NCBI GenBank assembly: GCA_036841525.1
Contig: DAITVZ010000094.1
Location: forward strand, 1-13,404
Length of the DNA: 13,404 nucleotides
Origin: JAAYEA01 sp012689325
GTDB taxonomy: Bacteria; Chloroflexota; Anaerolineae; JAAYEA01
Direction of reading: 5' to 3'
Under the pieces are notes generated by a model. The model worked only from the letters and a program-made list of their open reading frames with translations. It had not been told where the DNA came from and did no database searches. The translations under genes were made by a program, and so were the position numbers. This document shows, one piece after another, positions 1 to 6,026 of this stretch (the first letter of the stretch is position 1; every line of letters begins with the position of its first letter).

Positions 1-1
1 C

Positions 2-544
2 TGGCACGTGCTCCGCTTCGCCCGGCCCGAGTTTCGCCGCTACATCCGGGGCCAGCGCATCGCCGTGGCGGAGATCGGCGCGGACCACCTCGACGACCCG
101 GGCCTGCCCATCGAACGCCGAGGGTATGCGGGCTGGCGACGGTTTCTTGCGCCGGAGCAGTTCATCCTCTGGCTGGCCCGGTTCGGCGAGCTCTACGACG
201 TCGCGGCCCAGGAGCTGAAGGCGGATGGGGTGACCTTCGAGGGCGCCGCGGCCTACCAGGCCGGCCTCCCCGGCGACGACTGGTGGGCGTTCGACGTGAC
301 GGGCATCTGGCCCGCGGTGACGGCGCTCTATGCCAATCAGCCGCCGGCCCCCGAGCCACGCCTGCCGCTCCCCGAGGATGAGACGGCGACGGACGCCGCC
401 AAGCTGGCGGAGAAGTGCAGGTGGTGGCTGGAGGAGGAACAACGCGAGAGAGAGTCTGGCAACGACGCTCGCGCCAACGACATCCGCCTGAGCCTGATCC
501 AGTTGCTCTACCGGCTAGAGAACAGCCTGAAAGGAGCCCCATGA
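2..544 (+). CDS. Unrecognised protein, 5'-truncated by the window edge
   Basis: The reading frame is open through the left edge (it reads W-H-V-L-R-F before the first possible GTG start at 8), so this is probably the C-terminal 180 residues of a longer gene. I do not recognise a family. The protein is rich in Trp, Arg and acidic residues, has a Pro-rich hinge near PPAPEPRLPLPEDE, and ends in a charged helical stretch (KLAEKCRWWLEEEQRERE, then SLIQLLYRLENSL). There is no membrane segment or signal peptide. The stop codon overlaps the next ATG (ATGA at 541-544), which puts it in the same transcription unit as the glycan genes downstream. It could be a structural or chaperone protein of a phage, but nothing in the residues proves this. 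Confidence 0.7.
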   Translation, partial: WHVLRFARPEFRRYIRGQRIAVAEIGADHLDDPGLPIERRGYAGWRRFLAPEQFILWLARFGELYDVAAQELKADGVTFEGAAAYQAGLPGDDWWAFDVTGIWPAVTALYANQPPAPEPRLPLPEDETATDAAKLAEKCRWWLEEEQRERESGNDARANDIRLSLIQLLYRLENSLKGAP

Positions 545-801
545 GCCTATCTATCGCGGACACATCCCAGGGCGTGTTCTTCTTCTGCGACGAGGCGACG
601 GCAGATGTCGTCAGGCCGCAGGTCATCAACCAGTCTACCTTCCGGGACCTCAAGGGCAATCCAGCCCTGCCCCCTGGAATCTACTTTATCATCCTGCCCG
701 ACGCCGCCGAGGCCGAGCCCGAGGTGAACCCCGTGCCCCTGCCGCCATTCGAGATCAACGAGGAGGCGATGCTTGAGCGAGTACGCGCAGCCCATCGTTA
801 A
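541..801 (+). CDS. Small hypothetical protein, 86 aa
   Basis: The ATG at 541 overlaps the upstream stop (ATGA) and follows a GGAGC ribosome site. The frame is open further upstream, but the coupled ATG is the natural start. The protein is acidic with an N-terminal half that looks like a beta-rich domain (GVFFFCDEATADV, then GIYFIILPDAAEAEPE) and a Pro/Glu linker before a short C-terminal helix (EEAMLERVRAAHR). No membrane segment, signal or known motif is seen. Its last 29 bases overlap the start of the methyltransferase gene in another frame. Function unknown; co-transcription with the glycan cassette is the only hint. Confidence 0.65.
   Translation: MSLSIADTSQGVFFFCDEATADVVRPQVINQSTFRDLKGNPALPPGIYFIILPDAAEAEPEVNPVPLPPFEINEEAMLERVRAAHR
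761..766 (+). promoter_or_regulatory. Ribosome binding site that fixes a TTG start
   Basis: AGGAGG lies 6 nt before the TTG at 773. The ATG at 769 belongs to the upstream protein's frame, so the methyltransferase must begin at the TTG. The site sits inside the upstream coding sequence, which allows translational coupling. Confidence 0.7.
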
Positions 802-1450
802 GCTAGAGATCGGGGCGGGGGAGCACCCCTGCGAGGGCGGGTTCATCCACAACGACCTGGCTGCGTATCCCCACATCGAGCTGGTGGGCGACGCGGCGGA
901 GCTGCCCTTGCCCTCGGACAGCCTACACTTCATTCGGGCGATGCACGTGTTCGAGCACTTTTCCCCGTTCAACGCCACCTGCACGCTGCGGGAATGGCGG
1001 CGGCTGCTGGTCCCCGAGGGCGTGCTGGAGCTGGCCCTGCCCAACGGCGAGCTGCTGGTCTCCCTCTGGGCGACGGGCCAACTGCCCTACGCCAACCTGA
1101 TCCGCGACCTGCTGGGCCTGCCGCCGCCCGAGGTCCTGATCCCCCCGGAGCGGGAGGCGCGCCGCCAGTTCGCCACGCACGGGTGGTCCACCGAGTTCCG
1201 CAAGTACATCTATGCCCAGACGGCCTTTTTGCCATGTGGCAAAATCGAGACCGCGCAATCGCACCGCTGGGCCTACGCCCCTCGGGAGATGGAGCGGCTC
1301 CTCTCCGAGTTCGGCTTTCACCGCATCCACGTCAAGATCGATGGGACGGCGCTGCACATCTGGGCCAGCAAGGAAGCGATTCGACCGATGGTGGGATTCG
1401 AGCAGATCAAGAGCGTGTTTCGGGGCGAGGCCATCGCCCCAGGGGAATAG
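773..1450 (+). CDS. SAM-dependent class I methyltransferase (methyltransferase type 11-like)
   Basis: A 225-residue protein with the usual order of Rossmann-fold methyltransferase motifs. LEIGAG (residues 11-16) is the SAM-binding motif I, HNDL (26-29) supplies the acidic residue after strand 2, GDAAELPLPSDS (39-50) is motif II, VFEHF (59-63) is the post-motif seen in this family, and LLVPEGVLELALPN (78-91) is motif III. This layout is typical of small methyltransferases in lipopolysaccharide and capsule gene clusters, where the substrate is often a sugar; the substrate here is not visible. The start is TTG with a perfect upstream Shine-Dalgarno. The gene carries an AT-rich dyad, repeated at 8475, in its second half (1226-1244). 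The call is secure at fold level only. Confidence 0.82.
   Translation: MSEYAQPIVKLEIGAGEHPCEGGFIHNDLAAYPHIELVGDAAELPLPSDSLHFIRAMHVFEHFSPFNATCTLREWRRLLVPEGVLELALPNGELLVSLWATGQLPYANLIRDLLGLPPPEVLIPPEREARRQFATHGWSTEFRKYIYAQTAFLPCGKIETAQSHRWAYAPREMERLLSEFGFHRIHVKIDGTALHIWASKEAIRPMVGFEQIKSVFRGEAIAPGE
1226..1243. repeat. AT-rich 18-bp dyad, copy 1
   Basis: The 18-mer TTTTTGCCATGTGGCAAA occurs here and again at 8475-8492. At this copy an 8-bp inverted repeat (TTTTGCCA / TGGCAAAA, 1227-1234 and 1237-1244) surrounds a TG centre. It lies inside the methyltransferase gene, where it reads F-L-P-C-G-K. In the second copy it is read in another frame, so the conservation is at DNA level. Confidence 0.6.
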
Positions 1451-1459
1451 GGAGAAACC

Positions 1460-1648
1460 ATGTCAAAGGAAGTGACTGCTATTCGTCGCCTGCTGGGCCT
1501 GGCACTGGCCCTCGGGTGTTTTCTGTACCTTGAGCACATGGCGCCCACAGGGGGTCACACCAATGCCGAGATTATCCGCGTAGTCGTGGTGACGCTCTGT
1601 ATGTGCGTGGGGCTGACCGAGGTATTTCTGCCCAGTAGGGAGGACTAG
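1460..1648 (+). CDS. Small two-helix membrane protein, 62 aa
   Basis: Starts at ATG 1460 after a GGGAGAA ribosome site, 9 nt past the methyltransferase stop. Two hydrophobic stretches are visible: residues 11-25 (LLGLALALGCFLYLE) and 38-57 (EIIRVVVVTLCMCVGLTEVF), joined by a short polar turn (PTGGHTN). A positive N-terminus (K3, R9, R10) and an R59-E-D tail suggest both ends face the cytoplasm. Such peptides are common in phage operons, where they may be holin-like or superinfection proteins, but it is not near the transglycosylase gene and shows no signature. Function unknown. Confidence 0.6.
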   Translation: MSKEVTAIRRLLGLALALGCFLYLEHMAPTGGHTNAEIIRVVVVTLCMCVGLTEVFLPSRED

Positions 1649-1649
1649 C

Positions 1650-1802
1650 ATGACGGTAAAGAAGGTCCCCTGCGAGGTGTACTCGCGGATCGTGGGCTAC
1701 TTTCGCCCGATCCGCAACTATAACAAGGGCAAGATCCAAGAGTTCCGGGATCGGGTCACCTACGAGACGCCGAGTCAGGCGCACCTGGAAGAGAGGCGGT
1801 AA
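1650..1802 (+). CDS. NrdD C-terminal glycyl-radical-tail-like mini-protein, 50 aa
   Basis: ATG 1650 sits 6 nt after GGGAGG (1638-1643) and the frame closes with TAA, so this short gene is well supported as translated. Residues 8-38 (C-E-V-Y-S-R-I-V-G-Y-F-R-P, then N-Y-N-K-G-K, then E-F-R-D-R-V-T-Y) match the extreme C-terminus of class III anaerobic ribonucleotide reductase NrdD. In NrdD that segment follows the zinc Cys cluster and carries the radical-bearing glycine in an R-V-x-G-Y motif; the matching glycine here is G16. Only one Cys (C8) of the zinc cluster remains, and the roughly 600-residue catalytic barrel is absent. It could be a stand-alone spare radical domain, comparable to GrcA/YfiD for pyruvate formate-lyase, or a relic. 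The family resemblance is from memory of the motif; the function is inferred. Confidence 0.65.
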   Translation: MTVKKVPCEVYSRIVGYFRPIRNYNKGKIQEFRDRVTYETPSQAHLEERR

Positions 1803-1805
1803 CGC

Positions 1806-2813
1806 ATGGCCCGGGTAGCGCTGTCACATCGTCATTACCCCTTATCCGTGGCCCGCTTCTTTCGCGCCGCGTTCGAGCGACTGGGCCACGAGGTGCTGAC
1901 CATCGGCCCGTTCGAGCCGTCCATCCCCTGGCAGCAGGACACGGACTATTCGCAGTATTGGGACGTGCCGACCATCGAGCTCTTCACCGCTCCTGGCGCG
2001 GCCTCCTACCCCATGGAGCGGGCCCGCGCAGAGGGGCTGGAAGCCTGGAAGCCCGACGCCCTGGTGATGATTGACGCCGGCTTTCACCTGGCCGGGGGGT
2101 GGAACAAGGTGCCCATCGCCCTGGTGGCGACGGACCCCCATTGTCTCTTTGGTTACGGGGAAACGGCCAAGTCGTGCAACGCCTTCTTCGTGATGCAGGA
2201 GCACTACCTGCACCGCTACCTGGAAGGCGCGGGACAAGCGGGCTGCTGGCCGCCCCCGGAGTGGCTGCCCTACTGCTACGATCCGCAGGTGCATTACTGG
2301 ACGCCGGGGGTGGAGCCCGAGTACGACGTGGCCTTCGTGGGCGTGCTCTACCCGGAGCGTGAGCGGATGTTGCGCGCCCTCTCCGACGCCGGCCTCAAGG
2401 TGCTGGCCCGCCAGGGGGTGCTCTACGAGGAGGGGACGGCGCTCTATGCCCGGGCCAAGGTGGCGCTCAACCTGTCGAGCCGCCTGGACCTGCCCATGCG
2501 CTTCTGGGAGGGCCTGGCCTACCGCCGGCTGGTGTTCACCAACCGGGTGCCCGACCTGGCCCTGCTGGAAGGGCAGGGGTGCCATCCCTACATGCACTAC
2601 ATCCCCTACGAGAGCACCTACGACGAATCGAAATCGCCCGCGGCCTGGGTGATCCCAGACCTGGACGACCTCATCGCCAAGCTGCGCCTCTACTGCGGCG
2701 ACGCCTGGGAGGAGGAAGGCCAGCGCATCGCGGACGCCGGCTACGTGTGGGTGCAGCCGCATACCTACGAGGCGAGGGCCAAACGCATCCTGGAGAGCCT
2801 GGGGGTGAAATGA
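1806..2813 (+). CDS. CgeB-like glycosyltransferase (GT-B fold)
   Basis: A 335-residue soluble protein starting at ATG 1806, three bases after the preceding stop, with GAGAGG as ribosome site. The N-terminal half (residues 1-165) has the Rossmann-like pattern of the CgeB/DUF3880 group: RVALSHRHYPLSVARFFRAA, then KPDALVMIDAGFH, then VPIALVATDPH. The C-terminal half has the hallmark block DVAFVGVLYPERERML (174-189) and the sugar-nucleotide-side motif ALNLSSRLDLPMRFWEGLA (220-238), where NLS...R.FE-type residues are typical. CgeB proteins are linked to spore coat glycosylation and are also common in phage and capsule clusters. Donor and acceptor cannot be told. The stop codon overlaps the next start (ATGA), so it is coupled to the deacetylase-like gene. 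Confidence 0.82.
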   Translation: MARVALSHRHYPLSVARFFRAAFERLGHEVLTIGPFEPSIPWQQDTDYSQYWDVPTIELFTAPGAASYPMERARAEGLEAWKPDALVMIDAGFHLAGGWNKVPIALVATDPHCLFGYGETAKSCNAFFVMQEHYLHRYLEGAGQAGCWPPPEWLPYCYDPQVHYWTPGVEPEYDVAFVGVLYPERERMLRALSDAGLKVLARQGVLYEEGTALYARAKVALNLSSRLDLPMRFWEGLAYRRLVFTNRVPDLALLEGQGCHPYMHYIPYESTYDESKSPAAWVIPDLDDLIAKLRLYCGDAWEEEGQRIADAGYVWVQPHTYEARAKRILESLGVK

Positions 2814-3637
2814 GCAACGAAGAGCTGTATTGCATTTCGTCCTACGAGCGCGTGCTGGAGACGGCCAAGGCCCAGGGCTACCGCTTTGTGACCTTTGGCG
2901 AGTATGACCCGGCCGGCGGCAAGCAGATCATCCTCCGCCACGACATCGTCAGCTCGCCAAGCCTGGCACGGACGCTGGCCGAGATCGACGCCGAGCACGG
3001 GGTCACGAGCACCTTCTGCGTCATGCTCGACAGCGCGCTCTACAACCCTCTGTCGCCGGAGGACGGTGCGGCGCTGTGCGACATCGCCGACCGCGGGCAC
3101 TGCCTGGGTCTGCACCTGGATGCCAACGCATGGTACGCGGAAGACCGGGACTATTCGCGCATCGACGCCTGGCTGGACCATGGGCAGGCGATCCTCGGGA
3201 TGTTCGGCCAGGCCAAGCCGCTGGTCGTCTCCTGGCACTCGCCCGGCCGGCTCTTCCGGCTCTGGGCGCAGGGCTGGCGTCCTGCGCGGAGGCTCAACGC
3301 CTTGCACCGCTGGTTCTGTCGGGACGGCATCACCTTCATCTCGGACAACCACTGCCGCTACTCGCCGAGCCAGCTCTGCGAGCGGCTGGCCCAGGGGACG
3401 GAGCATATCCAGCTCCTGCTGCATCCCCTGATCTGGACGGTGGGCGGCGCGGACATGCGGGCGATCCTGGCGCACTTTTGGAGGCACCACGTCCGCGACC
3501 GCGAGCGCTTCATGATCCGCACCAACCGGGTCTATCGCGGCGATTTGCCACGTGGCATGAGCTCGGGGGCCGAGAACGCGCTGGACTGGTTCTGCCAGTG
3601 TCTGGAGGCGGAGATGCAACAGGGAGGGCCGCGCTGA
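2810..3637 (+). CDS. Polysaccharide-deacetylase-like protein (CE4/NodB-related)
   Basis: 275 residues starting at the ATG of an ATGA overlap; the longer upstream reading frame is a shadow of the glycosyltransferase. The block IILRHDIVSSPSLARTL (40-56), followed by AEHGVTSTFCVML (61-73), matches the strand-1 and strand-2 region of deacetylase-like proteins in glycan clusters, which usually read L-R-H-D-V-D then G-v-x-A-T-F. Candidate metal ligands are D45, H102 (GLHLD) and H143 (SWHSP), with H205 (LLLHP) late in the barrel. The second Asp of the first motif is replaced (HDIV instead of HDVD), so activity may be altered. There is no signal peptide, so it would act on a cytoplasmic precursor or be carried out by other means. 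A dyad resembling the 18-bp repeat sits near its end (3546-3557). Confidence 0.75.
   Translation: MSNEELYCISSYERVLETAKAQGYRFVTFGEYDPAGGKQIILRHDIVSSPSLARTLAEIDAEHGVTSTFCVMLDSALYNPLSPEDGAALCDIADRGHCLGLHLDANAWYAEDRDYSRIDAWLDHGQAILGMFGQAKPLVVSWHSPGRLFRLWAQGWRPARRLNALHRWFCRDGITFISDNHCRYSPSQLCERLAQGTEHIQLLLHPLIWTVGGADMRAILAHFWRHHVRDRERFMIRTNRVYRGDLPRGMSSGAENALDWFCQCLEAEMQQGGPR
3546..3557. repeat. Degenerate copy of the AT-rich dyad
   Basis: TGCCACGTGGCA is a perfect 12-bp palindrome preceded by TT. It shares the TTTGCCA and TGGCA arms and the 2-nt spacing with the copies at 1226 and 8475, but the centre is CG rather than TG and the right arm ends early. It is read as L-P-R-G-M. Chance similarity is possible. 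Confidence 0.35.
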
Positions 3638-4332
3638 TGCTCCTTTCCGTCTTTCTCCGCGTGCTGGACGAGGCCGAGATGCTGCCGGGGTGCCTGCGCC
3701 GACTGGAGGGGGTGGCCGACGAGGTGATCCTGGTGGACAGCGGGAGCTCCGACGCCACGGTGCGGATCGCCCTGGACTGGGGGGCCCGGGTGCTACGCTG
3801 GAAGGGCGGCTCCGCCTCCCAGGAAGTGCTTTTCACGCCGGAGGGCCCCATCTACAACCTGGCGCTCGACGCCTGCCAGGGCGACTGGGTGCTGCTCACG
3901 GCCGCCGACGAGCGCCTCTGCCAGCGGGCCATGGGCCAACTGCGGGCGTTCCTCGCCGCGGCCCCGCAGGACAACGTGGCGCTCTGGGGCGTCCATCTCG
4001 TGCTCCCCGGCCACTACGCCAGGGCCTGGCTCTCCCACATCCCCGGGCGGCTGGTGCGCCGCACCGCGTTCCGCTTCGATCCCCAGGCCGTCATGGACCA
4101 GTCCTTCCCCCTGGTGGGCAACGGCCAGGTGGCCCGGCCGGATATGGCCATCCTGCACCACTACTACCACAACCGTCACGCCAAGCTGGAGCGCTACTAC
4201 CGCCTCAAGGGCAAGCCCCTCGACACCGTGGCTGAGGACATCCGCCGGGAGCAGGCCGCGGCGGACCTGGCGCCCTGGCCCAGCGGCTGCGGCCCGACCT
4301 GCGCGCGCTGCTTTCTGAATGGAGGATCCTAG
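3637..4332 (+). CDS. Family 2 glycosyltransferase (GT-A fold), 231 aa
   Basis: The start overlaps the upstream stop (TGATG). The GT2 hallmarks are clear: LLSVFLRVLDEAEMLPGCL (2-20) as strand 1 and first helix, DEVILVDSGSSDATVRIA (28-45) with the nucleotide-binding VDSGSSD, NLALDACQGDWVLLTAADE (74-92), where A-D-E stands for the metal-binding D-x-D, and a mid-region R-L-V-R-R (138-142). This pattern resembles short GT2 enzymes such as the lipopolysaccharide core transferase WaaE. The C-terminus has a small Cys cluster (C218, C222, C225 in CGPTCARC) that is not usual for the family and may bind a metal. There is no membrane segment. It probably adds one sugar in the pathway served by its neighbours. 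Confidence 0.82.
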   Translation: MLLSVFLRVLDEAEMLPGCLRRLEGVADEVILVDSGSSDATVRIALDWGARVLRWKGGSASQEVLFTPEGPIYNLALDACQGDWVLLTAADERLCQRAMGQLRAFLAAAPQDNVALWGVHLVLPGHYARAWLSHIPGRLVRRTAFRFDPQAVMDQSFPLVGNGQVARPDMAILHHYYHNRHAKLERYYRLKGKPLDTVAEDIRREQAAADLAPWPSGCGPTCARCFLNGGS

Positions 4333-6018
4333 ATGACCCGACCGCTTCCCAAGCCGTTCCTCGGCATCATGCACGACTGGTCCCTGGTGGACCCCCAGCG
4401 CCCCGGGTGGGGCCATGTGGACGCCTGGATGTGGTGGACGCCCAGGCAGGTCAACCCGGCCCGCGGGCAGTACAACTGGTCCGTGGTGGACAGCTACATC
4501 GACGCGGCGCGGGCACAGGGCAAACAGGTGGCCCTGAGCCTCGTCCCCCTCACCGGCGCGCCCCATGGCGACGGGACGCCCGACTGGGTGTACCAGCTGA
4601 ACGGGATCGTCCCCTGGGAGGGCCGAAGCAACTCGGGCTACAGCTACAAGTACCCGCGCTGGAACGACGATCATGGCATCTGGGACCCCTGGTTCTGGGA
4701 GCTGATCGCGGCCTTTGGCCAGCGCTACGACGGCGACCCGCGGGTGCACAGCGTCTGGATCGCCACGCTCCTCTACGGCGAATCCGTGACCACCGTGCCG
4801 GGCGGGGGCGAGCTGGGGCACAACCCGATCCGCTTCGTGGACAACTGCCTCGACCGCTACCATGCCGCGTTCCCCCACACGCCGCTGATCCCGCTGCTCA
4901 CGGGCAACTCGGATCGGCTGCGGCTCTGCCACAAAGCGTGGAGCCTGGGCATGGCCGCCGGCTTCAACGGGCTTTGCGGCGACGCCAACAACCAGGTCCA
5001 GCACAAGCCGACCGAGGGCGCCGGCCTCATGCAGATCGGCCACGCGGCGGTGGCGCAGGGCCTCCCCATGAAGTGGGAGCACGCCTACAACGGGGTCTCC
5101 CAGGGCGAGACCATGGCCGCCATCGCCGCCTTCCTCGCCAACGGCGGGACGGTGCTGGACCTGCCGGGGCGGGGCGCGCCCGATGATCCCCATCTGGACA
5201 CCCTGGCCGCCATCCCGGGCCTGTGGGAGTGGACCTGGCAGATGATGCAGGTGCCCGTGACCCAGCGGGGCGTCTGGTTTGCCCGGAACACCAAGAACCC
5301 GGGCGGGGTGGACCAGCCCGGCGTGCTGGCCGACTGGGAGCACGGCTATCCCGGCCCCTGGGAGGCGCACATCACCACCAACGCCACCTGCTACGCGCCC
5401 AACTCGGCGGAGTGGAAGGCCGCGCCGCAGGCGCTGACGAGCACGCTGGAGGGCTACCTCGGCCTCGGGCGCTGCGAGGAGGGGCTGGAGATCACGCTGG
5501 ACCTGCCGGCGGGAGAGTACGCGGTGCAGGCGATCCTGGCGAAGGACGACGATCCGGGCTGGCAGATGCTGAACGTCCAGTCTCTCGTCACGTCGCCGGG
5601 GACCATCAGGTACGCGGCCCCGTGCTGGGTGCATCGCGTGACGGCAATCCCCGCGGCCACCGAGGAGCCAGGGGAGCCGGACCCCCCCGAGGAGCCGGGC
5701 GAGCACGAGACCGCGCTGGCGGCGAAGGTGGAAGCGCTGGCCGCGGACGTGGCCGCCTCCCGGGCCCAGGCGGAGCAGGCGGGCGAGGCCCTGGCGACGC
5801 TGCACACGGACCTGGCCGCGCTCACAGACAAGGTGGCCACCATGCTCGACACGGTGGCGGCGCTGAACCAGGACCAGGCGACGCACGAGGGCAAGCTGGC
5901 CGATCTGGAGCAGGACCTTCAGGGGCTGGGGAGTCGGATCGTCTACCTGGAGAGCCTGCTGCGCGAGGACCTGCGGGCCAAGATCGAGGACATCCGCGAC
6001 CTGTTGGGCGAGGTATAG
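4333..6018 (+). CDS. Glycoside-hydrolase-like TIM barrel with C-terminal coiled coil, 561 aa
   Basis: Starts directly after the previous TAG, with GGAGG at 4321-4325. Residues 8-310 have the pattern of a clan-A glycosidase barrel: PFLGIMHDWSLVDP, HVDAWMWWTPRQVNPARGQY (strand and loop near 29-47), KQVALSLVPL, then WIATLLYGES, where E150 is the candidate acid/base, and PMKWEHAYNG, where E249 is the candidate nucleophile about 100 residues later. A beta-rich segment follows (310-440; ITLDLPAGEYAVQAIL). After a Pro/Glu linker (441-458) comes a roughly 100-residue coiled coil (459-558) rich in A/L/E/D/K heptads. There is no signal peptide. Coiled-coil stalks with sugar-active domains are typical of phage tail spikes and surface-bound oligomers, so a virion or surface depolymerase is likely. 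The exact glycosidase family and the substrate are unknown. Confidence 0.7.
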   Translation: MTRPLPKPFLGIMHDWSLVDPQRPGWGHVDAWMWWTPRQVNPARGQYNWSVVDSYIDAARAQGKQVALSLVPLTGAPHGDGTPDWVYQLNGIVPWEGRSNSGYSYKYPRWNDDHGIWDPWFWELIAAFGQRYDGDPRVHSVWIATLLYGESVTTVPGGGELGHNPIRFVDNCLDRYHAAFPHTPLIPLLTGNSDRLRLCHKAWSLGMAAGFNGLCGDANNQVQHKPTEGAGLMQIGHAAVAQGLPMKWEHAYNGVSQGETMAAIAAFLANGGTVLDLPGRGAPDDPHLDTLAAIPGLWEWTWQMMQVPVTQRGVWFARNTKNPGGVDQPGVLADWEHGYPGPWEAHITTNATCYAPNSAEWKAAPQALTSTLEGYLGLGRCEEGLEITLDLPAGEYAVQAILAKDDDPGWQMLNVQSLVTSPGTIRYAAPCWVHRVTAIPAATEEPGEPDPPEEPGEHETALAAKVEALAADVAASRAQAEQAGEALATLHTDLAALTDKVATMLDTVAALNQDQATHEGKLADLEQDLQGLGSRIVYLESLLREDLRAKIEDIRDLLGEV

Positions 6019-6026
6019 GAGGAGCG

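Noticed and set aside
3793..5886. 697-residue minus-strand open frame, with similar long ones at 9009-10910 and 5943-7559
   Set aside because: They lie opposite genes with clear domain motifs, are rich in Arg/Gly/His/Pro/Val shadows, and show no domain. Long antisense frames are expected in very GC-rich genes.
5223..6026. N-terminal extension of the GT2-GT4 protein
   Set aside because: The frame is open but encodes low-complexity Gly/Arg/Ala text opposite codon use of the glycosidase gene. The strong ribosome site and ATG at 6027 begin exactly at the GT2 domain.
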